NCBI GenBank assembly: GCA_016490735.1
Contig: JAEMWC010000759.1
Span: forward strand, 91,001 to 155,000
Source: Pachyseris speciosa
Taxonomy: Eukaryota > Cnidaria > Anthozoa > Scleractinia > Pachyseridae
Direction: 5' to 3'
DNA length: 64,000 nt
The position numbers and the translations under genes are program-made. Below are positions 1-11,172 of this stretch, in pieces. The notes under the pieces were generated by a model that saw only the letters and a list, made by a program, of their open reading frames with translations, was not told the DNA's origin and did not search any database. Numbering within the stretch: position 1 is the first letter of the stretch; every line of letters begins with the position of its first letter.

Positions 1-540
1 ATCACCAATAGTCCAATGCTTCTTTGAAATGAGAAAGACCCTTGTAGCTGACTTTAACATAACAAATGAACTTGCCATTATGGAAGGTTCATCATCCTTG
101 TACATGTATGATGATAATAACAAGGAGATCTTCACAAACTTTTAATCCTCCAGCTTTGCAGATGAAGCCAGGTGAAATGCGATTGACAAGGGAATCAACA
201 ACCTACAAACATAACAAGGCAGTGAGAAAGGAGCAGTATCTTTAGTTAGTACATTGTAAAATTAGAGCATCACTTTGAAAGGCCTCAGCTAAGTCTGCAT
301 GCATCAAACTCATGTAACAAGTTTGCCAACATATTATTCCATTGAGCCAAATCACACGAAACAACTTATCAATCAATGCCATGCAATTCTGCAAATTATT
401 GATCAGATCATGCTTTACCCAAGGCATTACTTAACAGAACAATTGAGACAATTGAAGCTTTTAAAGATGCTATAATAACAAGGAGATCTTCACAAACTTT
501 AACATTTTGCTAGACAGAAATATAAGATCTAAACTACTTT
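1..540. other. No gene seen; 29-bp direct repeat
   Basis: No coding signal is visible. A near-identical 29-bp sequence occurs at 114-142 and 472-500 (begins ATAATAACAAGGAGATC), about 330 bp apart. It is too long for an ordinary target-site duplication and may be an internal repeat of the decayed element that follows. Confidence 0.5.
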
Positions 541-543
541 AAA

Positions 544-1044
544 TTGCCTGGGTTTTGTGACAAGTCATACATCACAGCAGAGAATGGGGTATTTGAAGAT
601 GATGCTGTGTATTCATGGTGGACAGCTTTGACTAGCCTCATATGTGGTGGAAGTGAGGGAACACAAGAGGCCATGTTTATCTACATAACAAACTTTCTGA
701 AGAGGCGATGTACAAAGGATGGGTTAATTATAAGCCCCTCCTTCAAAAACTCAAAGGCAACAAGACAGTATCACAGATAAAAAGAGCAATTATCAAAGAA
801 AGACTCACAACAGAGCGCACAACCAAAATAATGATATATGTCTTAGGTGTGGTATGCTGGGTCACTGGGCAAAAGATTGTACCTATCCTCTACAGCCTGA
901 ATGGTTAGCAAACCAAACCTGCTTTAAGTGTGGATGCCTGGGTCATCTCGCAGAAAACTGCAAGTCCAAAAAAATGGTTACCGGTAGGTCCAAAGTCTCT
1001 CAGCAAGCCACTAGAAGACCTAATTTGCCAAACATACCCAGTTA
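544..1044 (+). pseudogene. Decayed zinc-knuckle (CCHC x2) protein of a mobile element
   Basis: Two perfect CX2CX4HX4C zinc knuckles are read in one frame at 838-879 (CLRCGMLGHWAKDC) and 922-963 (CFKCGCLGHLAENC), followed by a basic tail that stops near 1044. Upstream, 544-780 is open in another frame (contains YSWWTALTSLICGG), so at least one frameshift separates the two parts. Double zinc knuckles bind single-stranded nucleic acid and are typical of Gag-like or transposon-encoded proteins. The next open segment, 1093-1341, is again in a different frame and resembles a YqaJ nuclease, so the whole looks like one broken element or gene. There is no intact start or splice structure. Confidence in the knuckles is high; the identity of the parent element is unknown. 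Confidence 0.75.
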
Positions 1045-1092
1045 GTTCACTTCCAACTGTGTAAACTTGAAAGTCACCAGCAGAGGTATAAG

Positions 1093-1790
1093 ATGTTACA
1101 AGAAGCTCCACTTCAAGTATCTGACAAGAGAAATTATCTGAAACAGAGAACAGAGAAATGGTTTCAGGAAAGAAGAAAGTACATTAATGCAAGCAAAATA
1201 GGTACAGTGTTAGGCTTCCATGGAAAGAAAGAATTTGCACTATACTGGTCTACTTTGCATGGTATGAAGTCTGACTCTGTTGAAGCACCCAGCAGCATTG
1301 CAAAGTTGTCAATGGAGTGGGGAACAATATGTGAAGATTAATAAATGCTAGTAAGAGTAACCTACTTTGACTACATTGACCAAACAAATCCTTACACTAC
1401 AGTACATGAGACTGACTTGTGGGTGATCAGTAAGAAAGGTACAGAGATAAACAATTGGTTGCTCTCCCGATGACCTTGTCGAGATACACAGTACAGGTAT
1501 AAAGCCACAAGTGGCTGAGGCATAACTAAATGTAAATGCTTCTTTAAAGGGGGTTTTCCTTGCCATTACAACTTAGACTATTCCTCCATCATATTATCTT
1601 CAAGCGCAGCTAAATATGTGGGCCACAAGTACCAACTTATGGTGCCACCTTGCTGTATGGACCCTGAAGACAACAAGGATATACCTTGTCCAAAGAGATG
1701 ATCAGTTTTTAGATAACTTGTTAAATACGACTTTCCATCATTATTGGAACTAGATAACAAAACCACATAATCCTCATCCCACATTACTTG
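1093..1790 (+). pseudogene. YqaJ-like recombinase/exonuclease domain, broken
   Basis: The segment 1093-1341 contains RTEKWFQERRKYINASKIG (about residues 19-37), which matches the N-terminal signature of YqaJ-family nucleases (WxxxRxxxxTASxxxxxxG), folds that degrade DNA from ends and occur in phages and animal transposons. It ends in MEWGTICED and a stop. After a frameshift the sequence continues with HETDLWVISKKG, then, in shifted frames, IHSTGIKPQVAEA and later YVGHKYQLMVPPCCMD to about 1700. These pieces fit the middle of the fold, where the acidic active-site residues lie, but several frame changes and stops make it inactive. It follows the zinc-knuckle part directly. The family call rests on the N-terminal motif only. 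Confidence 0.6.
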
Positions 1791-2694
1791 ATCTGAAAAT
1801 GTAAGCTGAGAAAAAATCTAGAGAGATCATAACAGTTACAGAAATACCATCCTTGTGTTCAACATGCATCTTGTCTTGACCAACTAGCTATCACAGTTGT
1901 CACTGCAAACTGTTAACTCCTTAGTAAAGAAAAAAAACTGGAAATAGAAAAGTGATGCATTGTTCAAAATGCCACAGGTTGCTAACAGTTTGCAACAAAG
2001 ACAAATGTGTAGAAAAACAAAAAGGCGCTTGTCGATTGTTATCATTTAATGCAATAATTTCTTCAGTGGTCACAGCAAAGCAACACCAAGTAAAGATGTG
2101 TTCTCTTCATTCAGAAATGGATCTGAGGAGCTATTCCAAATTCCTGTAACCAAGATGCTTTACTGGTAATTCTCAATGAAATTTTCAAGAGAAATCCACA
2201 CTTCCTTAATGCAACTGGAAGCACTGAGTCACAGTGCATGCAAACACTTAAGGAAATGCACAAATTGTTTAAGCATGAAAAGTTTCATGAAAGCAAAATG
2301 ATGCTATGGGAATGGTTACAAAACAGAACTGATAATGGAAGAATGTACTATCAATGGCATAGGGAAACAGTGCTCCCTTGAGGCAATATTACCCTCCATC
2401 AGGCATAAGCTTACTGAAATCAAAAGTAAGTTTTTAACTATAAATATTAAGACAAGCAAAAGACACTTAAATCAAGCTGATCACCAACACTAACAAAGGA
2501 GAGATCCAAGGCAACATTTAGAGTAGTGGAAGAGAATTTCCTTCCTGAAGACAGGCCTTTCATCAGTAATAGTACCAGTCCTATTAATTATATAACGAAA
2601 CATTTCCAGCGGGATGCAGCCACTAAGGGTATAACTTGGACTTCCGCATCATGCAGCAAAGTAATACAGTGTAAAAGACCTGACAACTGATAAA

Positions 2695-3307
2695 GACCTG
2701 GTCAAATGTGTACGATGTGATTCACCAGCAACAAGCAATTCATAAATTAAAAGTCTGCCAGACATTATTGTGTTTGAATTGTCAAGAAAAATGATCACAG
2801 GTCCACTGCCATATGATCCACACCTGGGGGAGAACGAACTTGTTCAGGGAAATACTTACAAGCTTGTGGGGATCATATGTTTTGGTTCAATTTTATCCTT
2901 GGTTCAATTTTAATTTCCTTTGTTTTGTACTCATTATCATACATTACCATAAACGTACACAATAACAAAGGAAAATTAAAATTAAACCAAGGATAAAATT
3001 GAACCACAACACATATACTATAGTCGTGCAAGGACGCCATTACTGGAGTGATCTTTTTGTACAAGGGACTTCTTCAAGGAACTTAAAAACAGGATGGTAT
3101 AACCATAATGGACTCAATAATGGTGGAAATGCTACCCACATAAGTGGAAAATCTATTCATTCCAATGGACAATATCTTTCTTTGATCTTTTATGAAAAGG
3201 TTTACAACACTGGAAAGCAAATTGGATACAGTGGAAGACAGAATGTGAGAACATGGCAGGAAAGCCTTTTAGGGGAAAGTGGACTGACTCCACCAAGAAA
3301 GAAATAG
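2695..3307 (+). pseudogene. USP-like (peptidase C19) C-terminal half, interrupted
   Basis: Reading forward, LPDIIVFELSRK (near 2755) is followed by YKLVGIICFG (near 2850-2885). After the palindromic insert at 2881-3008 the frame 2999-3307 gives GRHYWSDLFVQG and GWYNHNGLNNGG. The order, a beta-strand ending in an L-R/K motif, then Y-x-L-x-G/A-V-x-x-x-G, then G-x-H-Y, then W-Y-x-x-x-G, is that of the C-terminal half of ubiquitin-specific proteases, where the GxHY histidine is catalytic. The reading is broken by the insert and by stops upstream. It may be the 3' end of the same mobile element as the zinc-knuckle and YqaJ parts. The match is by motif order only. Confidence 0.4.
2881..3008. mobile_element. 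Palindromic MITE inserted in the USP-like frame
   Basis: Two arms of about 42 bp (beginning GGTTCAATTTTATCCTTGG) are near-perfect inverted copies around a ~45-bp loop. The element separates two coding-like parts of the same domain, so it inserted after the host element. A half copy with AAACCAAGGATAAAAT lies at 28302-28317. Confidence 0.75.
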
Positions 3308-4195
3308 AAATTTCCTAAAAAAAACTGTGTATATTTACTCCGGACATGTAATTGTTGTGTTTTTATTTTTTTTTTTTCCAAAAAAATCCTTGAGTAGAAA
3401 ACTTTTAATTAAACCAGTTTCATTTTCATTTTTCTTTGTCTTAGTGTCATCACAAAGTGGAGAAAGAAAAATGAAACTGGTTTGGCAATTTTATGACTAA
3501 AATCAAAGGGAGGGAAGGGGGAATCCTAGAAAAAGTGACAGGTGTGCTCCATTGTGCCTTAACCGAAATGGAACCACTTATAGTGTTTAAACTCTTTCTT
3601 CTCTTTTCTTCTCTTTTAATTTCCTTTCTTCTCTCTTTTTCTTTATTCATCATCTTTGTATTGATGTCTGTGGTGTGGCAAAAATAACAAACAACAAAAA
3701 TTAACCTGATCATAGAGTTTAGTTTGGTAACTTTCTGGCTAAAAAGACATGGATAAAGAAGAAATAGATAACGAAAAAATAGATCACAGAAACTGGAGCA
3801 GGAAACAGGAAGGTGTCCCAATTGATATCCAGCCCCAACTTACACAATAATAATAAAAGTATGTATATAATGAAGTTAAAGGAATTTATAAAATAGAACC
3901 CCCCCACTCCCAATACAGTTCACCCCAATTTCCCAGTTGTATTTAGGCATTCAACTTACAGCCCACTATTTGGAAGAGTATAAGAAAGAAGTTTGTAACT
4001 GTGAGAACATACATGTAAAAGGCTGCATTTCAAAGTGTGAAGTGAGTCCACACTTTTTGTGTCTGTTGACTAAAAGCCAAACAAAATATTGTTGGAAAGC
4101 TAATTTTAGTTCGTTTTAAGGCTTTGTTTTAAAAATTCTGATGAGCACTCCATCACTTTTATTCAGGAATCCTGCCCCAGGAGTATAAATCTTTA
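3308..4195. other. Non-coding; small hairpin at 3411-3483
   Basis: Arms AAACCAGTTTCATTTT (3411-3426) and its complement (3468-3483) form an imperfect hairpin. The rest is low-complexity AT and pyrimidine sequence (CTTTTCTT at 3600-3650); the ORFs here are shaped by this composition and are not supported as genes. Confidence 0.55.
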
Positions 4196-5397
4196 TGAAT
4201 GGCAGAGGGAGTATCAATGAAAATCCTCAAAGAAAAGAAATGCATTTGAAGTCGAAATTTTAAACTAAACAAAACAAAACAAACAAACAAGCAAAAGAAC
4301 TCTTCCTTAACTCTTTTTCTACCAGCGATTTGGTCGGGTTTTTTTTTTTTTTGCAATTTCCATAGAGTAGGACGTCAAATCGACCTGGCTACTCCATATA
4401 AGGGGTTAACACGGAGATTTTGCTGGTCCACAACACCGAAGGCTCTATCTTTGTTGTCACGCTAGCTGTCGTTTATTTCTAAACGAACACTGCAGCTACA
4501 TTGTACAGTTCGTTGGGTATTTGATTTATAAGTGTGTTTTTCGAGCCATTTTCTAACTCAGAAGCCCCCTGCCAGGTATCATAAAGCTGGGTTGATGGGT
4601 AGAGGCAATCCTTTGAAAGAAAACAGAGGTGAGAAGTAATTTCACACGTATAGGGCCACTCAAAGTATTCGAGCGAGTGATGGCCATTCGCGGAGTGACG
4701 TTGTGTCCTTAGCCGTTTCATGAGTGGATTCCGGGACCTGGCATGGCAATTTTAGCGAGTGTTAACTTGTAAATAACGCAATCGGTGCAATATTTTGTCA
4801 GCAGGACCGGGTGGCTCTACACATCTGAAATGGAAATTGGCAGACTTTCACTCACCCATTATACAAGAGTTTCCCATATTTGGGTCACAAACGCGAACAT
4901 GACAGACCAGTGAGAAAAAGTGAAATCAAATAGCATTATTGGCGTTGCGCTAAAGAAGTGAGCAGGAAAATGTGGAACAGATTGCAAGAACTGGAGTCGA
5001 AGTTTGCTGCCAATATAAACTTTTAGCCTCAATAGGTATTTTTGTTGTCGTGTGAATTTTGTTGCTGTTCGAGAGTGATTTTGGTTTTGCAAGAGAATAA
5101 ACAGTACTAGTCGTACTAAATGAAAATTGGGAGTTTCGGTCAGTTTGCAGGTTGATAAAGTCTACAAAAGTGACCTTTTGGCAACGACAGTGGTTCATTT
5201 CAATCATAGTCCGGGATTTGGGAAAGTTGTAGGTTTTCAAAGCCATCGTTCTCACAGGAACGATATTTGGTAAGCCGGGAGACAAAGAGTTAAGAGAGTG
5301 GGATTGGTAGGCAACACAATACAATTTTAAATGTCTCGCAGTATAATGCAACTATCAATGGTTTACCCCAGGATGGGGGGAGGGGGGGGGGGGTGGG
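4196..5397. repeat. 1.2-kb tandem duplication, copy 1
   Basis: The 1202-bp unit begins TGAATGGCAGAGGGAGTATC and ends in a G-run. Copy 2 follows at once and differs at only a few bases and homopolymer lengths (for example 4729-4733 versus 5929-5933 and a G/T at about 5127/6328). Matching minus-strand ORFs of 77 and 133 codons occur in both copies but show no domain. Confidence 0.95.
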
Positions 5398-6596
5398 TGA
5401 ATGGCAGAGGGAGTATCAATGAAAATCCTCAAAGAAAAGAAATGCATTTGAAGTTGAAATTTTAAACTAAAAAAAACAAAACAAACAAACAAGCAAAAGA
5501 ACTCTTCCTTAACTCTTTTTCTACCAGCGATTTGGTCGGGTTTTTTTTTTGCAATTTCCATAGAGTAGGACGTCAAATCGACCTGGCTACTCCATATAAG
5601 GGGTTAACACGGAGATTTTGCTGGTCCACAACACCGAAGGCTCTATCTTTGTTGTCACGCTAGCTGTCGTTTATTTCTAAACGAACACTGCAGCTACATT
5701 GTACAGTTCGTTGGGTATTTGATTTATAAGTGTGTTTTTCGAGCCATTTTCTAACTCAGAAGCCCCCTGCCAGGTATCATAAAGCTGGGTTGATGGGTAG
5801 AGGCAATCCTTTGAAAGAAAACAGAGGTGAGAAGTAATTTCACACGTATAGGGCCACTCAAAGTATTCGAGCGAGTGATGGCCATTCGCGGAGTGACGTT
5901 GTGTCCTTAGCCGTTTCATGAGTGGATTTTTTGGACCTGGCATGGCAATTTTAGCGAGTGTTAATTTGTAAATAACGCAATCGGTGCAATATTTTGTCAG
6001 CAGGACCGGGTGGCTCTACACATCTGAAATGGAAATTGGCAGACTTTCACTCACCCATTATACAAGAGTTTCCCATATTTGGGTCACAAACGCGAACATG
6101 ACAGACCAGTGAGAAAAAGTGAAATCAAATAGCATTATTGGCGTTGCGCTAAAGAAGTGAGCAGGAAAATGTGGAACAGATTGCAAGAACTGGAGTCGAA
6201 GTTTGCTGCCAATATAAACTTTTAGCCTCAATAGGTATTTTTGTTGTCGTGTGAATTTTGTTGCTGTTCGAGAGTGATTTTGGTTTTGCAAGAGAATAAA
6301 CAGTACTAGTCGTACTAAATGAAAATTTGGAGTTTCGGTCAGTTTGCAGGTTGATAAAGTCTACAAAAGTGACCTTTTGGCAACGACAGTGGTTCATTTC
6401 AATCATAGTCCGGGATTTGGGAAAGTTGTAGGTTTTCAAAGCCATCGTTCTCACAGGAACGATATTTGGTAAGCCGGGAGACAAAGAGTTAAGAGAGTGG
6501 GATTGGTAGGCAACACAATACAATTTTAAATGTCTCGCAGTATAATGCAACTATCAATGGTTTACCCCAGGATGGGGGGAGGGGGGGGTGGGTGGG
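5398..6596. repeat. 1.2-kb tandem duplication, copy 2
   Basis: This copy begins directly after the G-run at 5375-5396 and ends in the matching G-run at 6575-6590. Its last ~50 bp are the left TIR of the element at 6546-6824, so the duplicated unit carried one TIR. Copy 1 also ends with this TIR fragment but lacks the rest of the element. Confidence 0.95.
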
Positions 6597-6824
6597 CAAT
6601 CCACAGGAAATTTGACATTTTCAGGTTTTCAAAATAATGTCAATTTCCCAACCCTTGGGTCGCCATTAGAAGTCAAATTCCCACCCCAGGCACTAGCCCA
6701 AGAAACTTTTCAAAACGGCAGTCAAGTCAAATTTCCCACCCTGGGAACCACTGTGGAAGTCTAATTCCTGTGGATTGCCCCCCCTCCCCCCCCCCCATCC
6801 TGGGGCAAACCATTGATAGGTGCA
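6546..6824. mobile_element. TIR element, TGCACCTATCAATGG family
   Basis: The TIRs begin TGCA(A/C)CTATCAATGG and run through CCCAGGATGGGGGG to CAATCCACAGGAA, about 60 bp each. The left flank is TAA and the right TAC, a likely decayed TAA duplication. The interior is not coding. The TIR start is shared with the element at 18224-19139 and related to that at 6947-7257. Confidence 0.9.
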
Positions 6825-6943
6825 TACATGTAACACTCAATGAAAGTAGGTTTTCACAAAATTCTGTTTTCGCCAAAGTATTTCTTTTTATAGGCGGTAA
6901 TAAATGCTGGATGAAAAAACTACAAAGTAAAACATAGGTTTAG

Positions 6944-7260
6944 TTATGCACATGTCATTGGCTTTCCCGTGGGGTCGACTCCCGGACCTACTAGGGAGAT
7001 ATGTGGAGGAATACAAGGAGATGGATGGGATTCTTTGCTCGAGGGTAGGGGAAAATCTTGACAATGTTTTACGATCAAAGATCGATTAGGGGTGGGAGAA
7101 TTCACAAGTTTGAAAAGGATGTCATGGGGATTTTCAGCTGAGAGACACCTCACCCAGGGGACTTTCCAGGGGAAATTCCTCAAGTTTGCTTGACTTATTT
7201 TACAATCCCCCTGGTTGGCCCGGGGTCGACCCCACGGGGAAGCCTATGACATGTGCATTA
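6944..7260. mobile_element. TIR element with TTA duplication
   Basis: TIRs of about 42 bp begin TGCACATGTCATTGGC and continue through CGTGGGGTCGAC; both flanks are TTA (6944-6946 and 7258-7260). A 3-bp TTA/TAA duplication is characteristic of PIF/Harbinger-type transposition. The 311-bp element has no coding capacity. Confidence 0.92.
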
Positions 7261-7779
7261 TCAAATAGCACAAATGAATGTCTATCTCTGAGTAAGTGCT
7301 TCTACTAGAAATACCATAAATAGAACATCCGATTGACATTTTACAAGGACAGAAAAAGTAGTGGAACTTGAAAAATTGCGAGTTATACAGCGGGGGTAAT
7401 TAGTGTTTGCTCACCACCCTGTTTTACCACCAAGCCAATAAGCTTATAATTACTAGCTCAAGAGGCTTTTTTAATGCGAAGAAATATACATTTACAAAAT
7501 GTTGCCTTAACTTGATCTCGAAGAAACTACTGTGCGTTAAAAACGACGTCCACGAAGAAGTAAATTTTCCAAATTGAAGGGCTTCCAAATAAAAAAAAAT
7601 CGTTGAATAAACTAAAAAGAAGCCACCGCATTTCGCACTGGCATCGCCCGCCATGTTTCTCGTTTTGTTTACACTTCGAGGGGTTTCGAGGGGTCCTGCG
7701 GGATGACAAAGTCTGCTCATGCGCAGTACACGAATCCGCTGACTGATGTTTCTATGACGGTGCGGTGCTGTGGAGCAGT
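7261..7779. other. No feature seen
   Basis: Unique-looking AT-rich sequence without splice-bounded ORFs. The two overlapping minus ORFs at 7424-7786 show no recognisable domain. Confidence 0.4.
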
Positions 7780-8612
7780 TTACCAACAGGGAACCCAGAC
7801 AATCTGTTTGTCTGACCCTTTGTTATTTTATAGTAAATGTATGGGATTTACCGTATGTTTCATGCTCTAGCGACGAATCGCTAAATGTATGTATTGAACA
7901 ACGCTAAATAGAAGTTGAATTGTCTTACCTGTGGTGTTCTGTCGTCCTTTTGCCTGGATAGTGATATTTCAAGCGATTTTGTCGACAAAATCGCTTAAAA
8001 TATCACTATCGAGGCAAAAGGAGGACAGTACACCACAGGTAAGACAATTCAACTTCTATTTAGCGTTGTTCAATACATACATTTAGCGATTCGTCGCTAG
8101 AGCATGAAACATACGGTAAATCCCATACATTTAATATTGAATTTCCAAGTCCTAAATCAGAAATTGGCAGGCTGACTTTTAAGCATAGAGCTGCCATTGC
8201 TTGGAATTCACTTCCTGATTCGATCAAAAAGTCTCCTAGCTTAGAATGTTTTAAAAAAAAGACTTAGATCTTGCAGAGACTTTATTAATTTTATAAGCTA
8301 TAATAAGGAATCTTCCATGATAAGAAATAGGAATGAGGAATTTTTTTATTATTAATCTTATTTATATTTGTATTGTTATTATTTATTATTTAACTTCTGT
8401 TGATTTTCTATTTATTCATATGTATATACTTTAGTTTTTAACAGGTAGATAGGCAGGTCCACATCAGGACTTCAGTCTTGCGTATTCTGTAACCTGCGTT
8501 ATCAAATAAACTACAGTATGTATGTATGCATGCATGTATGTATGTATGTATGTACTATAAAATAACAAAGGGTCACACAAACAGATTGTCTGGGTCCCCT
8601 GTGGGTTACCTA
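7780..8612. mobile_element. Large palindromic element split by a LINE tail
   Basis: A near-perfect palindrome runs 7833-8133 with its centre at GTCGAC (7978-7983). The outer part of the left arm (7787-7836, with AACCCAGACAATC) reappears inverted at 8553-8604, so the right arm is cut by an insertion at 8134-8552. Removing the insertion gives one long hairpin with arms of roughly 195 bp. Confidence 0.92.
8134..8552 (+). mobile_element. 5'-truncated non-LTR retrotransposon (L2/CR1-like 3' end)
   Basis: The frame 8142-8267 contains GRLTFKHRAAIAWNSLPDSI and SLECFKK, the usual C-terminal pattern of CR1/L2-type reverse transcriptase ORFs (x-R-x-x-x-x-W-N-x-L-P-x-x-I/L). One extra A in the A-run at 8253-8260 causes an early stop; the alternative frame continues to 8355. 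An AT-rich 3' UTR follows and ends in a TGTA repeat (8516-8552), as expected for such elements. It lies inside the palindrome above and is therefore younger. Confidence 0.85.
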
Positions 8613-8861
8613 CTAATCTGCCACAAGCACAAACTCTCGCGAGTTTCAAATCCGGCTGCAGAGGTTTCTTTTCTAGCTATGAATGATTTATTTATGATGA
8701 TAAACACACGGCATTCATGGAAAGCAGGCATTTTCTTATTGCTATTTATTTATTTATCATTATTATTTTTTTCTGTCGTTTTAAGATTTTGTAATTAGTA
8801 TATTTAACAATGTAATTAATCTAATTAATTTAGAATTTACTTTAAGTCCTGATGTTTTACT

Positions 8862-8894
<33 letters not shown>

Positions 8895-9566
8895 GATTGC
8901 TTTGCAAGTTGTGAGACCATCGTTTGGATTTCATTTAAGAGAATGTATGGGAAGTTGCTCCCCCCCACCCCTGCAATCGAAGGTATCCGAACGGGGTACC
9001 ATTTGTCAATGGAAGGCATACGAAAGGAGTGCGTTTTCTGTCAAAAATGGTATATAAAAGGGTAAGGGGTCGGAGCCTCCCCATATTAATTTTGTTTAGT
9101 ACTCCCCTCCCCCCCCCCCCCCCCCCCGCTTCGGTAGCTTTTCTAAAAGCAAAAAAAGCTAGAAGGGGGCCTATATCCGGGAGCCCTTGTAATCGGATGT
9201 ATTTTTGTTGTTAGTATATTTTAATTATTATACTAAATGCACGAATAGTTTTAATTACGCTTGTTAGTATATTTTAGGATATTTTCAACTTTTATACTTA
9301 GCTCACGCCCCTACTGGAAACCAGCTATTGTTTTTTGTTTTGTTTTTTACATTGTTGAATAGGCTAGCGTGATAAAATAAAGTTCTTATCTTATCTATCT
9401 TATGTTGTTTTCAGGTAGAAGGGAGAACCAGAGGGGCTTATAAGTGGAGGGGGGGGATAAGGGGCAGTTTACGGTATTTAATCAGAAACGCAACACAAAA
9501 CTTTTAATATTAATGAATTTTTTGCCAAAACATCGAAAAAAATATGTTGCATTGCCCTGGTTTTAG
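8613..9566. other. LINE/SINE-type 3' ends and C-run; no gene
   Basis: Two retroelement-like 3' ends occur: AAATAAAGTTAAATAAATAA near 8868-8893, and ATAAAATAAAGTTCTTATC with further TTATC units at 9371-9400. A run of about 20 C lies at 9108-9127. No coding region is supported. Confidence 0.5.
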
Positions 9567-9718
9567 ATTCCATAGAAAAAAGCCATTACTAGACTCGTGA
9601 GTTCAACGTTAAATTTCACCCAAAAAAGCCGATATGTCAAGATGAATAAGATATCAGGTTTTCAAGGTAAATTTAACGTGGAATTCAAGAGTCTGGTAAC
9701 TGACTTTTGTTGAATCGC
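9567..9718. mobile_element. Small inverted-repeat element
   Basis: Imperfect arms: AGACTCGTGAGTTCAACG (9590-9607) and, inverted, AGACTCTTGAATTCCACG (right arm near 9678-9695), both followed by TTAAATTT; weaker pairing extends outward to GATTC. About 150 bp, non-coding. Confidence 0.7.
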
Positions 9719-10367
9719 AAGAGTGAAAAAAAAAAGAAAATTTTGTTCACTGACTCAGCTGTATCACTGGCACAGCGCGCGAGAAAACCATTTCGATGCC
9801 AACTGTCAAGGACCTGAGTAAAAACTCAAGCTCAAAACAAAAACCACGTTCTATAAACTTTGAGCGAAAAACGTTTATTTTCTGCACCTGGAAATGCGGT
9901 TTATAATAATTATATTTATAAATGGCTCCAGTCTGATTCACTTGTTTATGATGGTATCCATCCGAACGTGAAAGACGTGGAGCCAAACTGATGATCAGAA
10001 GTTTTTTTTTGGTGAAAAAAGCCTGTTTGGTAGTTTTTTTATAAGCGCTCGCCCGCACAAAGCAAAAATCATGACGAGCGAAAGCCGTGTCATGTTGAAT
10101 GCAAAAGAACAACTTCGGGCAAGAGAGAAGGCAATATTGTGAGTACTGCCGGATAGAACTACTTTACACCAGAAAACAATGTATTTATTCATTCGTTGTC
10201 TTTATTACTTCACAAGATAAAATTACATATGTTATGTTCACTATATATAAACAGTTTAATATAAGACGTCGAGGCGTTGAAGGTGTTGAAATATAACAAA
10301 AAAAGAAGACTCAGATACGAGAAGAAGCTTCAGTTTAACTCATAAACGTCATGGTTTTGAGACTCAT
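9719..10367. other. No feature seen
   Basis: AT-rich sequence without recognisable coding, repeat or RNA features; the minus ORF 9747-10112 has no domain. Confidence 0.4.
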
Positions 10368-11172
10368 TTAAGGTGGCCGAACACAGTTTTCGCGCGCGCT
10401 CTCCAGTCGTTGGTGCTGATATGCGAGGCAGCGCGCGCACAAGGATAAGACAACAACAAACATGGAGCCGAAAGCGTGATAAGTTTTTTGTTCTAAGGCG
10501 GTTTTGTATGACATTTTTCTTCTTAAAATGATGCTGTTAGAATGGTATGTCAGAAAAAGTCAAATTAGGCAGGTTTTTCAGTGTTACCATCACAACCGTG
10601 AGAACCTCTGAGAACCGACTAAAAGAAAGACTGAGAAGCCAGTTAAATGCAGCGCATGCGTAGTTAGTCAAAAAATTGAGATTGAACTCTCTCACGTCCA
10701 GGTTCCGAAATACGCGTATTTCTCGAAAACTGCCTGTTAGAATTTCACGAAATTTGACAGAAAAATACTTCAGGAAACAAGAAAGTAGGTTATTGCAACA
10801 ATTCTGAAATTTTAGGGAGGAAATTGTGAATAATGGAGTTATCTTTCAAGGACGAATAGCTAAAAATCGGTCTGTTAAAATATCATTAGAATAGTGTCTA
10901 CATGTGAGTATTGTGACAAGTTTGTTTCAGGCAAATGATAGAGAAAATCTAACGACTGGATTTTCCGCAAATATAAAAAACCCGATTTTAAATTGATGTT
11001 TATTTCCAGTCACGTTACCATGGCAACAGCGCACACGTCAGCGTAACTATCAAAATTCGAAAGCCTATTCCTTTAACTCATGTTCTGCCGAGTTTGGGGA
11101 CCTAGAGTTCAACGGTTTCAGAATAAAAGGCAATGCTAGACAGGGTTCTAAAACTGTGTTCGGCCACCTTAA
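10368..11172. mobile_element. Non-autonomous DNA transposon flanked by TTAA
   Basis: Perfect 23-bp TIRs including the flanks: TTAAGGTGGCCGAACACAG at 10368 and its complement ending at 11172. TTAA target sites are typical of piggyBac and Kolobok transposons. The interior (about 800 bp) contains no transposase reading frame. Family choice is open. Confidence 0.92.

Noticed and set aside
3450..3821. 123-codon minus-strand ORF
   Set aside because: Shaped by low-complexity CTTTT/AAAAG sequence and a hairpin; no domain.
4950..6550. Two matching 133-codon minus-strand ORFs
   Set aside because: They are the same sequence seen twice through the tandem duplication. There is no domain, and the left TIR of a repeat overlaps their start.
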